Shown in pieces: positions 25,932 to 35,403 of a DNA stretch of 64,000 nucleotides. Origin of the DNA: Thalassospira lohafexi (lineage in GTDB: Bacteria > Pseudomonadota > Alphaproteobacteria > Rhodospirillales > Thalassospiraceae). Made by a program: the position numbers and the translations under genes. Every line of letters starts with the position of its first letter. Positions within the stretch are counted from its first letter, which is position 1. The notes under the pieces are model-generated. The model was not told the DNA's origin. It searched no databases and was given only the letters and a program-made list of their open reading frames with translations. The stretch spans positions 310,001-374,000 of the forward strand of contig NZ_NXGX01000001.1 in assembly GCF_002844275.1 (NCBI RefSeq). Direction: 5' to 3'.

Positions 25932-26126
25932 ATGAAAAGCGATCTAATTGGTTTTGAAACGGTTGCCGATATCGTTAAAGGCTGGCCGGGTGAGGGGGAT
26001 AACTTCCCCCGTCCTGCCAAACATGACAACGATGGCCGCCCGCTTTGGGAACGCGAAGACATTGTTAAGTTCGCCTATCAGATGCATGGCGTAAGCACAC
26101 ACAAAATGCTTGATCGGTACCAGTAA
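25932..26126 (+). CDS. Second AlpA/Xis-like small protein
   Basis: 64 residues. GFETVADIVKGWPGEGDNFPRPA, then DGRPLWEREDIVKFAYQ, is the helix-turn-helix plus 'FPxPv...G.plW..edv' layout of AlpA-type winged helices. It resembles the 19586 product in the Trp-Pro-Gly stretch (GWPGEGDNFPRP and DWPGDLYKFPTP). It is unusual to find such a regulator between late genes. Confidence 0.6.
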   Translation: MKSDLIGFETVADIVKGWPGEGDNFPRPAKHDNDGRPLWEREDIVKFAYQMHGVSTHKMLDRYQ

Positions 26127-26137
26127 AGGGGAAAGCT

Positions 26138-26779
26138 ATGTCAGACCAAGAAACTGATTGGAAAGCACTTGTCGAGAAACTGGAGAGTGAAAACCAAGCA
26201 CTACGCCAGTCTAAGCAAGAAATACTTGATGATCGCAAGAAAGCCGTAGGGGAGGCGGAACGGTTTCGTATTGAAGCCGAAAGCAAGACTAGTGATCTTG
26301 AAGTAACCGATAAGTCATGGCAGGAAAAGTATGACCGTGATCTTGCGGCTTTGAAAGATGAATACCAGCCAAAATTCGAGGCCATGAAAAAGCAAATTCA
26401 TAACCTTACTGTTGGTGAAACGGCCCGTGACATTGCAAAAAAATCATTTGTAAACACTAGGCTTGCTATGCCGCATATCCTGCCGCGACTTACCCTTGAG
26501 GAAACTGACAAGGGTAGCAAGGTTCGTGTATTGGATGCGTCTGGTAATATCACCAATGACAGCATTGACGATCTTGTGAGAGAACTCACGGCTGATCCTG
26601 ATCTTGCTGAAATTGTTTCTGCTGGTAATGCAAGCGGTGCTGGTTACACCCGTAGCAGCAAAGGGGCCATTGGTGGAATTGCCCACCTGAACAACAGACG
26701 TTCGAATATGAATGCAAAGGACGTGGCAAAGTTTGTGTCGCAACACGGGCAATCCGCTTATTTGAAGCTGCCACGATGA
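26138..26779 (+). CDS. Phage scaffold-like protein
   Basis: 213 residues. Residues ~5-95 form a continuous charged coiled coil (LVEKLESENQALRQSKQEI...). The second half reads TARDIAKKSFVNTRLAMPHILPRL, then TDKGSKVRVLDASGNITNDSIDDLVRELTADPDLAEIVSAGNASGAG. This pattern (helical N-terminus, 'A..iA......a.mlllP.lk', 'v.vlD.dG....siddLv.e...dp.la.iv.g..asG.g') is that of many phage head-scaffold proteins. A satellite scaffold could alter helper capsid assembly, as P4 Sid or PICI Cpm do. Recognition is by pattern only. Confidence 0.5.
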   Translation: MSDQETDWKALVEKLESENQALRQSKQEILDDRKKAVGEAERFRIEAESKTSDLEVTDKSWQEKYDRDLAALKDEYQPKFEAMKKQIHNLTVGETARDIAKKSFVNTRLAMPHILPRLTLEETDKGSKVRVLDASGNITNDSIDDLVRELTADPDLAEIVSAGNASGAGYTRSSKGAIGGIAHLNNRRSNMNAKDVAKFVSQHGQSAYLKLPR

Positions 26780-26878
26780 CACAATGATTGATCCCTGTTT
26801 TACATCACTTTTGCGATGATGGGTATCATAGCGGTTACTGCTAAAACCACCCTGTAAGTCCTTGAAATATAACGTGAT

Positions 26879-26969
<91 letters not shown>

Positions 26970-27376
26970 GCATGTGTGGTCTTGGCGTTCGAGGCGGTGT
27001 TTACCCATCCTCGCGCCAGAATGCAAGAGAGAAAACGCATTTTGGGCCAACTCTTTTGGATCGTCGTTCAGCTCGTGCCGGTGCATGCTCTCTCAATCCA
27101 GCCCTTATGCCGCCGGTTAACTGAAGCGGGGCGGCCTGCGCCTCAAATGCCGGGTTGAGTGCGCGGTGGATTTACCCGGCGGGATTATGGCTGCACGGTT
27201 CGCCGGGCAGCCATGCGCACCAAGGCCATGCAAAGCCCGCGCGGCATCACGCTTTGGAGTTGACTCTTGGGGCCAAAAACGGTAATTCACCCGTTCTTCG
27301 CAGCGGTTCGGTATCAGTTAGCAGCGACACCGAAGCGCGCGTTTTGATTCCAGAATGATTTTTCAGGAAGTTTTAG
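26970..27376. other. Region upstream of rplU, with a hairpin leader candidate
   Basis: 407 bases without a supported gene. ATGGCTGC (27187-27194) and GCAGCCAT (27207-27214) form a perfect 8-bp inverted repeat, and AGGAAGT lies just before the rplU ATG. It probably holds the promoter and 5' leader of the ribosomal protein operon; I could not identify the promoter with confidence. Confidence 0.4.
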
Positions 27377-27688
27377 ATGTACGCAATCATCAAAACTGGC
27401 GGCAAACAGTATAAAGTTGCTGCCAACGACGTTATCAAAGTCGAAAAGATCGCTGCCCAGGCCGGTGACACTGTGAAACTTGAAGAAGTTCTCATGGTTG
27501 CTGGCGACGGCGCGCCAAAAGTCGGTGCTCCGTTGCTCAAAGGTGCTTCTGTTACCGCAGAAGTTCTCGAACAGGCCAAGGGCGACAAGGTGATCGTTTT
27601 CAAGAAAAAGCGCCGGCATAACTACCGTCGTAAAAATGGTCATCGCCAGAACCTGACTGTTCTGCGCATCAAGGACATCAACGCCTGA
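27377..27688 (+). CDS. rplU: 50S ribosomal protein L21 (bL21)
   Basis: 103 residues beginning [25 protein letters not shown], the hallmark of bL21, and ending with [25 protein letters not shown], the rRNA-binding basic segment. Length fits the family. It is followed 35 bp later by rpmA, the conserved bacterial order. AGGAAG precedes the start codon. Confidence 0.98.
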   Translation: MYAIIKTGGKQYKVAANDVIKVEKIAAQAGDTVKLEEVLMVAGDGAPKVGAPLLKGASVTAEVLEQAKGDKVIVFKKKRRHNYRRKNGHRQNLTVLRIKDINA

Positions 27689-27723
27689 TTTATCAGGTTG
27701 AGATGCAGTTTTAGGAGAGTTTC

Positions 27724-29188
<1,465 letters not shown>

Positions 29189-29205
29189 GCCCGGAGTTAT
29201 CGGCA

Positions 29206-30327
29206 ATGCAGGCTGCACTCGCGGACGCAAAACGTCTGATCATCAAGGTCGGCTCGGCCCTTCTGGTCGATGAAACCACTGGCAAGCTTCGCCGTGCCTG
29301 GCTCGAAGCGCTGGCCGATGACATCGCCCTTTTGCGTGAACGCGGGGTAGAGGTCATTGTCGTTTCCAGCGGTGCCATTGCCATGGGCCGGCGCCTGCTG
29401 GGGCTTGATCACCGCACCATCAGTCTGGCCGATAAGCAGGCCGCCGCGGCGACCGGGCAAATCAGCCTGTCACAAGTCTGGCAAGAGGCCCTTGGCCGTA
29501 ATGGCCTGACCATGGCGCAGGTGCTGGTGACGTTAGAAGACATGGAAGGCCGCCGTCGCTATCTCAATGCACGCGGCACGCTCAATGCGCTGCTCGCCCA
29601 CGGTGCTGTCCCCCTGATCAACGAAAACGATACCGTCGCGACCGAAGAAATCCGCTTTGGCGATAATGACCGTCTGGGGGCCAAGGTCGCGCACATGATC
29701 TCGGCCGATACGCTTGTGTTGTTGTCCGACATCGATGGCCTTTATACCGCCGACCCGCGCAAAAACCCGGATGCCAAACTGATCCCCGAAGTCCGCGAAC
29801 TCACCCCGGATATCATGGCCATGGCCGGTGCGGCCCCGACCATGTATAGCTCGGGCGGGATGGTGACCAAATTGCAGGCGGCCGAAATCGCCATGAAATC
29901 GGGCTGCCGCATGATCATCGCGCGCGGCACCATCTATCATCCGCTCAAAGCCCAGCTTGAAGGTGGACCCAATACCGTCTTTTTGCCCAGCGAAAGCCCG
30001 CTTGCCGCACGCCGCCACTGGATCGCAACGTCGCTTTCGGCCCCCGGTGCGATCATTGTCGATGACGGGGCGGCCAATGCGATGCGGGCAGGCAAAAACC
30101 TTCTGGCAGCAGGAATCAGTGGTGTTGATGGCGGTTTTAAGCATGGTGACGCTGTGCGCGTGCTTGATGACAAGGGGCATGAGGTCGCACGCGGCATCAC
30201 GTCCTACGGTGCCGAGGAAACCCGCCTATTGATGGGCCATGCCTCCGCCGACATCGAAGCCACCCTTGGCTTTACCCGTGGAAATGCTGTGATCCATTCG
30301 GATGATTTGGTGGTCGCAGAGGGGTAA
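29206..30327 (+). CDS. proB: Glutamate 5-kinase
   Basis: 373 residues: an amino-acid kinase domain (RLIIKVGSALLVDE, VVSSGAIAMGRRLLG, PLINENDTVATEEIRFGDNDRLGA, SDIDGLYTADPR) and a C-terminal PUA domain (about 280-360). It phosphorylates glutamate in the first step of proline synthesis and is usually feedback inhibited by proline. It starts 17 bp after obgE, so is probably co-transcribed. proA is not in the window. Confidence 0.97.
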   Translation: MQAALADAKRLIIKVGSALLVDETTGKLRRAWLEALADDIALLRERGVEVIVVSSGAIAMGRRLLGLDHRTISLADKQAAAATGQISLSQVWQEALGRNGLTMAQVLVTLEDMEGRRRYLNARGTLNALLAHGAVPLINENDTVATEEIRFGDNDRLGAKVAHMISADTLVLLSDIDGLYTADPRKNPDAKLIPEVRELTPDIMAMAGAAPTMYSSGGMVTKLQAAEIAMKSGCRMIIARGTIYHPLKAQLEGGPNTVFLPSESPLAARRHWIATSLSAPGAIIVDDGAANAMRAGKNLLAAGISGVDGGFKHGDAVRVLDDKGHEVARGITSYGAEETRLLMGHASADIEATLGFTRGNAVIHSDDLVVAEG

Positions 30328-30355
30328 AACCCTCTAAGATCAGCGCGGTTTAGGG

Positions 30356-30526
30356 TTATCTGGCGTCTGGATGGTAATGCGACTGCATGCGGATTTTTCC
30401 GCTGATAAAATGGCAAAACTCAAAGGCGGCGCTGCGGTCGGCAGTGAAGCGCCCCGGCGTGCATTCCCAAATGCCAATCTCGACGCGCTCATCTAGCGAC
30501 TTGAATGGAACCCGGCTGGATGCCAT
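30356..30526 (-). pseudogene. Truncated cupin (DUF861-like) remnant
   Basis: A 56-codon reading frame with AGGGAAATAAG before its ATG. VEIGIWECTPGRFTADRSAAFEFCHFISGKI matches the N-terminal half of Cupin_3/DUF861 proteins ('G.WectPG.f..dr...Ef.h.l.G...'). After that the sequence leaves the family and stops; the usual protein is about 110-120 residues. It lies downstream of the FAD oxidoreductase in the same direction, a pairing seen in amine catabolism. Probably a broken gene, though a short expressed protein cannot be excluded. Confidence 0.6.
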
Positions 30527-30628
30527 CTTATTTCCCTAAAGCGTAGTGGGTTTGGGAGATGCCGGGTTCAGCGGAATATCCGCCAAGGTTAAAAATGTAG
30601 ATCAGTCGATCACAGTCATTCTCTTTGT

Positions 30629-32011
30629 TCATCGCCCTGACAAATAGTTGGCGATGCGCGCCAGACGTGAGGTCTGTGGCGTATCGCGCTGGGCTTCACG
30701 ACGGTCGGCCATGTGATAAAGATGATACATGCCATGTACGCCCAACCACCGCAGGGGTTCTGGTTCCCATGTGCGTTTAGGCCGGTTTACCCAAGGCAGT
30801 TTGGTCAGTTCTGTGTCGCGCTCCAGCACCAGATCGGCAAGCGTCTGGCCGGCTAAATTTGACGTGGACACCCCCAGACCGACATATCCGCCCGCGGAAC
30901 CGATGCCTGAGGCCGGGTCATAATCGACACGCGCACACCAGTCACGCGGCACGCCCAAAACCCCGCACCACGCATGATCCAGCTTTATATCTGCCACCTG
31001 CGGTAACAAGCGATGTATGATCGCCTGTAACATCGCGATGGTTTTTTGCTGGGTTTGTCCGCGATCATCAATCGCGTTGCCAAACCGATACGGCACGCCT
31101 CGACCACCCATCGCAATCCGGTTGCCTGCTGTACGCTGCGCATAGCAATAGCCGTGCACGGCATCTCCCAGCAATTCGCCGCCCTGCCAGCCGATCTGGT
31201 CCCAGATCAGATCGGGCAAAGGTTCCGTCACGACTATGGAGCTGTTCATTGCCAGCATATCGCGGCCTTGTCCCGGCAGGCTGGCGGTATAGCCTTCTGT
31301 CGCACGAATAATTTTTTCGGCGCGGATGGTGCCGCGATCCGTCGTGACCTGCCCTTTGGACATCCCCGTCACTTTTGTCTGTTCATAAATGGAAACGCCC
31401 GCCCGCTCCACGATCTGTGCTAACCCGCGCACCAGCTTGGCCGGTTGAACTCGCGCCACGCCATGCAAAACAAGCGCCCCAACGGCGTTTTGAACTCGAA
31501 TCCGGTCCGTCATGTCACTGGCGCCGATCAGGTGCATACGCTCCTGTGGTACCTCCCAGTCCATCGCGGTCGCGTAGTCGTCGCGCAACCGGGCCATCTG
31601 TGCCGAAGTGCAGGCCGCGATAAGCTCATCTGTGCGGTGAATATCAGCGTCGATGCCTTCGGATTCTGTGACTCGAATGATTTCATCCACGGTGCTGCGT
31701 AAGGCCCGCTCAAGCGCTATCACGCCTTCGCGCGAGCCCGACTTGGCATACCGATCCCGGTTCCAGTAAAACGCACCGGTCAGCCAACCGCCATTCCTGC
31801 CTGACGCACCGAAGCCCGCGAAATCGCGCTCGACGATAGCAATTGACAGATCGGGGGCTGCTTTTTTTAAGTACCACGCCGTCCACAGACCGGTGTAACC
31901 GGCCCCGATGATGCAAACATCTACAGTGCGGTCGCCCGGCAAGGCAGGACGATAGGGCGGCAGTCCACCCATATCCGTGTGCCAGAAAGAAATATCGCCG
32001 TTGCGGGTCAT
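30629..32011 (-). CDS. FAD-dependent oxidoreductase, DAO/PuuB family
   Basis: 460 residues. The N-terminal SFWHTDMGGLPPYRPALPGDRTVDVCIIGAGYTGLWTAWYLKK carries the dinucleotide-binding GxGxxG and the leader typical of gamma-glutamylputrescine oxidase-like enzymes; GFGASGRNGGWLTG is the flavin-contact region; GGRGVPYRFG and GGYVGLGVSTSNLAGQTLADL are C-terminal family blocks. Such enzymes oxidise amine or amino-acid substrates with O2. The substrate is unknown; the cupin remnant after it fits a small amine-catabolism operon. Confidence 0.85.
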   Translation of the reverse strand: MTRNGDISFWHTDMGGLPPYRPALPGDRTVDVCIIGAGYTGLWTAWYLKKAAPDLSIAIVERDFAGFGASGRNGGWLTGAFYWNRDRYAKSGSREGVIALERALRSTVDEIIRVTESEGIDADIHRTDELIAACTSAQMARLRDDYATAMDWEVPQERMHLIGASDMTDRIRVQNAVGALVLHGVARVQPAKLVRGLAQIVERAGVSIYEQTKVTGMSKGQVTTDRGTIRAEKIIRATEGYTASLPGQGRDMLAMNSSIVVTEPLPDLIWDQIGWQGGELLGDAVHGYCYAQRTAGNRIAMGGRGVPYRFGNAIDDRGQTQQKTIAMLQAIIHRLLPQVADIKLDHAWCGVLGVPRDWCARVDYDPASGIGSAGGYVGLGVSTSNLAGQTLADLVLERDTELTKLPWVNRPKRTWEPEPLRWLGVHGMYHLYHMADRREAQRDTPQTSRLARIANYLSGR

Positions 32012-32148
32012 GTCATCTGTGTATTCATCGGTTGCCGCCGTCTTGGCATTGCCGACAAGCGCATGTGCTTTGCCGGCATTGGGGCCTTGAAGTTATGTGT
32101 ATGTCCGAACCGTAAGCTTCACAGAGGCGTGCATAATGCACAAGGCAC

Positions 32149-32187
32149 AAAAAAAGGCTGCCCCTATGATGGGGGCAGCCTTTTTTT
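32149..32187. terminator. Bidirectional terminator between the XRE regulator and a small intergenic region
   Basis: A7-GGCTGCCCC-(TATGAT)-GGGGCAGCC-T7: a perfect 9-bp GC stem flanked by A and T tracts, so it can terminate transcripts in both directions. It lies 28 bp beyond the regulator's stop codon. Confidence 0.85.
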
Positions 32188-32214
32188 CGGTGGCGCTAAA
32201 TCCGGAAACCGGAT

Positions 32215-32610
32215 TTACGCAGCCTGATCAGCAAGAGCACGGGCCATCTGGCTCAGAGCTTCCTGATGCTTTTCATGCTTGATGCTGGCAAAGTTACGGG
32301 CCAGTTCAAGGCACATGCGCTGACGTGCATTAAGCTCGGAAGCCTGGTTGCCGTCGAGGCCTTCGTAGAAGTAGCTGACAGGAACACCCAGGACCTGGGA
32401 GATTTCATAAAGACGACCAGCAGAGATACGGTTGATACCGCGCTCATACTTATGTGCCTGCTGGTAGGTAACGCCGATAAGGTCAGCCATCTGCTGCTGG
32501 GAGAAACCCAGCATGATGCGACGTTCGCGAATACGCTGACCAACATAACGGTCAGTGTCAGTTGCGCGGTTTGCGCGTTTTGGTTCTTCTTTTGAGATAA
32601 TCTCAGTCAT
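32215..32610 (-). CDS. XRE-family HTH transcriptional regulator
   Basis: 131 residues from ATG 32610 (MTEIISKEEPKRANR); an upstream in-frame start adds 27 residues that look non-coding. The HTH_3 domain is at about residues 20-80 (IRERRIMLGFSQQQMADLIGVTYQQAHKYERGINRISAGRLYEISQVLGVPVSYFYEG). The C-terminal tail is helical. It belongs to a small group of alphaproteobacterial regulators of this type, with an unknown target. It stands alone with its own terminator. Confidence 0.9.
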   Translation of the reverse strand: MTEIISKEEPKRANRATDTDRYVGQRIRERRIMLGFSQQQMADLIGVTYQQAHKYERGINRISAGRLYEISQVLGVPVSYFYEGLDGNQASELNARQRMCLELARNFASIKHEKHQEALSQMARALADQAA

Positions 32611-32777
32611 GATATAATCCGTTATCAACCGCCAGTTACTTAACCCCACTTTGGACGCTGTTGGGCTTATTTGTTTTTGCCCAATTAACAACTTGTCACA
32701 GGATCATTTTTGACCTGCGATATGTTGAAATGTATCTGAACATTGGTCAGATAATCGTTACAGCAATCCGCCAGAAG

Positions 32778-33134
32778 CTAGCTATATAGGTCAATTGAGC
32801 TGTCTTTGTCTAGTGCAGAAGGCGAAAAAAAGTCGTGGGTTTCTATGCTGTAAGGTGTGGAATGCCGCGCATAGCTGGCATGCATTTCCTGAATGACCGG
32901 CGGTTGTAAAAGGTTTTCCTGAGGTAAGACCTGCCCTAAAAGCTGGGTCCAGAATGCTGCGCTGCCCACAAGATCATGGGGTTGCAGCCATGCGCCACCG
33001 TTCTGCGCAATTTCCCGTACAGGTAAAATACGCGCAGTTGAAACTGTTCCGATCCCGGCAGGACCATCCGTTCCGCTGCTCGCAGAATCCGTCCTGCGGG
33101 CCGGGAGCATGGAAATCGGTGTAATGGCTGTCAT
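32778..33134 (-). CDS. Hypothetical protein
   Basis: A 118-codon frame with no recognised domain, no signal peptide and no membrane segment. The sequence is Ser/Ala/Pro-rich in the first 30 residues, then mixed (ILPVREIAQNGGAWLQPHDLVGSAAFWTQLLGQVLPQENLLQPPVI). No convincing ribosome site is visible. It may be a lineage-specific protein or a chance frame. Confidence 0.4.
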   Translation of the reverse strand: MTAITPISMLPARRTDSASSGTDGPAGIGTVSTARILPVREIAQNGGAWLQPHDLVGSAAFWTQLLGQVLPQENLLQPPVIQEMHASYARHSTPYSIETHDFFSPSALDKDSSIDLYS

Positions 33135-33531
33135 GTTTTCTGATGTTATTTGGTTAAAACTGGCTGTTTGGTCGCAGACTCCGTGCTTTGGCTGTGTTTC
33201 GGGCGTGAACCCGGCAAAAATTGCCGCCTGACAGCACTGTCGGGCGGTTCGAAAGAGTTAATAAAAAGTTTATGCAGGATTGATGCCGTGCCGGGATATG
33301 CCCGCGCGAGTCGGGACGCGCAGGACATTCGCCGGATATGGCACAAAGATCAGATGGCCGCTGTTGCCCGCAAGGCGATCTGGGCCGGTATTGTTTTCCC
33401 CGCTCCCTGATATTGGCCCCTGACATTGGGTCGGGCATATCGGGTCGGGTCGTTTGAAAAAACAAAAAAGGCGGAGCCGCTTATCGCGTTGCTCCGCCTT
33501 TTGGAATTTGGGGTCGTAACCTGTGAAGGTC
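33135..33531. other. Non-coding stretch between the hypothetical gene and phaR
   Basis: 397 bases. Only one feature is supported: the terminator at 33466-33502. Overlapping short frames on both strands lack ribosome sites and family-like sequence. Confidence 0.5.
33466..33502 (-). terminator. Terminator of phaR
   Basis: AAAAGGCGGAGC (33466-33477) pairs perfectly with GCTCCGCCTTTT (33491-33502) around a 13-base loop. On the reverse strand the stem ends in a T run beyond the phaR stop; it may also act in the other direction. Confidence 0.75.
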
Positions 33532-34158
33532 TTACTTGTCGGTCTTGCCGCTTGCCAGCGTATTGAGCTGGGCCTGCATGGCTTCAAGCTGGCTTTTAAG
33601 ATCATCAAGCGATGCGTCTGCTTTGCTGGCGGCTGCGGACGGCGATGCCGCGCCAGTGCCGCCTGTACCACCGGAGTGGCCGTTTTCACCATCTTTGGCA
33701 AACGGCGAGAACATTTTCATCGTCTGTTCGAACAAGGCCATGTTTTGCTTGTTCATTTCGTCTAACTGGCCAAACGGGAAAATGCCATGCATCGTGCCTT
33801 GCATATATTCGCGCATCTGTTCCTGATTATGGGCAAAGGCCTGCATCGACTGTTCAAGATAGGTCGGAACCAACCCTTGAAGGCTGTCGCCATAAAATCC
33901 GATCAACTGCCGCAGGAAACTGATCGGCAGAAGGTTCTGCCCCTTGTTTTCTTCTTCGACAATGATCTGGGTCAGGACCGGGCGGGTGATGTCATCGCCC
34001 GTTTTGGCATCATAAACGACAAAATCGGTGTTTTCCTTGACCATCTGCGACAGATGATCAAGCGTGACATAGGAACTCGTCGCCGTGTTATAGAGGCGGC
34101 GGTTCGCATATTTCTTGATGACGATGCGGTCTTGATCGTCTGATTTTTTGTTGGTCAT
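33532..34158 (-). CDS. phaR: Polyhydroxyalkanoate synthesis repressor PhaR
   Basis: 208 residues from ATG 34158, with AGGAAAC upstream. The DNA-binding domain is IVIKKYANRRLYNTATSSYVTLDHLSQMV (residues ~11-40), followed by two PHB-accumulation regulatory domains (DITRPVLTQIIVEEENKGQNLLPISFLRQLIGFYGDSLQGLVPTYLEQSM). The C-terminus is low-complexity and then a coiled coil. PhaR senses PHA granules and represses phasin and other PHA genes. It is divergent from the next two genes. Confidence 0.95.
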   Translation of the reverse strand: MTNKKSDDQDRIVIKKYANRRLYNTATSSYVTLDHLSQMVKENTDFVVYDAKTGDDITRPVLTQIIVEEENKGQNLLPISFLRQLIGFYGDSLQGLVPTYLEQSMQAFAHNQEQMREYMQGTMHGIFPFGQLDEMNKQNMALFEQTMKMFSPFAKDGENGHSGGTGGTGAASPSAAASKADASLDDLKSQLEAMQAQLNTLASGKTDK

Positions 34159-34464
34159 GGCGAGGTTTCCTGCTTCCCTGTTTCCCGAACATCTGCCTGG
34201 CATTTTCATTAGGGGCATGTTTCTGCCCCGGTTCGCGCATGCACACATTGCGATGTTGCGCAGCATTTTAAATTTTGCATTTGCTCAGGCAGCTGTGACA
34301 GTGACGTGATTTTTTCAATGTGTCCAGTCTTCAACGTGAAGTGCACTGCGAAAAACAACCCCGAATACAGTTTGTTGCGCCACAGCAAGGGATTTCATTT
34401 TTCCGTGCGCCGCATTCTTCTATAGTAAAGCAGATCTGCCACACAGCATCAGGAGGCGGCAAGG
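34159..34464. promoter_or_regulatory. Divergent phaR / PHA gene control region
   Basis: 306 bases between divergent genes. TGC-rich clusters occur at 34234-34262 (GCATGCACACATTGCGATG continuing into TTGCGCAGC), which is the kind of sequence bound by PhaR in Paracoccus; this is an inference. A possible -10 TATAGT is near 34421. AGGAGG at 34451-34456 is the ribosome site for the GTG at 34465. Confidence 0.35.
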
Positions 34465-35403
34465 GTGTCAAACAAGACAACCAGTACCGACGCCAGTACG
34501 AAGGCCAGTACCACAGCAAGTGCGAGCACCAGCAAACAGACGAGCACCGCGACCCGCAAAGAACGGTCGGGCACAAACACGGACCCGGCACCGGATCAAA
34601 AGCTTGCCGGATCACCAGATCAAAAGCTTGATGGGGATGATCACCTTGATCAGCTGGCACAGCGTTTTCTTGATCTATGGCGTCAACAGGTCGCGACAAC
34701 TGTCGATGGCACGCAGGCCGCCAGTGCGATTGGGCGTCTTTATGCCTCCCTAGGGGCCGATACCTCGCGCATGGGCGAAGGGTTTGAGGCATGGGGCAAT
34801 CTGATCGGTCAGATGGCCATGGGCCAGCAACCCGGTGGGCCATTGCCCGGCATGTCCGCAAACCCGATGGCGGGACTGCCGGTGGACAATCCGTTGCAGG
34901 CAATGATGGACCAGATGGCCAAAGCCGCGCGCGATCTTCCTATGCCGCCGTTTGCTGGTGGTTCATTTCCCGGTGTCCCGTTTCCGGGAATGCCATTTCC
35001 GCCCAACATGACCGGCATGTCCGGTTCCCGATCGCCGGGCACGTCGGGCGCGACAGGGCCGAAAACGCCAGAAAAAGACACGACAGACAATACAACCAAG
35101 ACGTCGTCAGGCACCGACAGCCAGGATGATGTGACATCAGACGCCACACCAACCGCAAAAGCAGGCCGCAAAACACCGGCAAAGGGGCAGGGGAAAAATG
35201 ATCAACCCGCAACGGCAAAAGAAACTGCCACCCAAACGGGAAAATCAAAGACGGGCAGGGCCAAGGCCGCTTCCGATGCACATGGCAGTCGAGATGACGA
35301 GCTGGCTCAGCTCGCGCGCCGCATTACCGATCTTTCAGAAACAATTGCTGCCCTGGAAGGCCGACCTTCGGGAACAGGCAAAGACCCTTCTGAGCGAGAT
35401 TGA
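34465..35403 (+). CDS. Low-complexity PhaE-like protein next to a PHA synthase homologue
   Basis: 312 residues from GTG 34465, chosen for its AGGAGG ribosome site. A Thr/Ser/Ala-rich N-terminus (~45 residues) is followed by a helical segment (LDQLAQRFLDLWRQQVATTVDG), a Pro/Gly/Met-rich centre (FAGGSFPGVPFPGMPFPPNM), a Lys/Thr-rich disordered tail, and a short C-terminal coiled coil (LAQLARRITDLSETIAALEG). Size and coupling to a short PhaC-like gene recall the PhaE subunit of class III synthases or a phasin, but no conserved domain is clear. Its 3' end overlaps the next gene by over 100 bp. Confidence 0.6.
   Translation: MSNKTTSTDASTKASTTASASTSKQTSTATRKERSGTNTDPAPDQKLAGSPDQKLDGDDHLDQLAQRFLDLWRQQVATTVDGTQAASAIGRLYASLGADTSRMGEGFEAWGNLIGQMAMGQQPGGPLPGMSANPMAGLPVDNPLQAMMDQMAKAARDLPMPPFAGGSFPGVPFPGMPFPPNMTGMSGSRSPGTSGATGPKTPEKDTTDNTTKTSSGTDSQDDVTSDATPTAKAGRKTPAKGQGKNDQPATAKETATQTGKSKTGRAKAASDAHGSRDDELAQLARRITDLSETIAALEGRPSGTGKDPSERD

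Noticed and set aside
33150-33465. Short forward and reverse frames upstream of the phaR terminator
   Set aside because: They overlap each other, lack ribosome sites and contain no recognisable motif.
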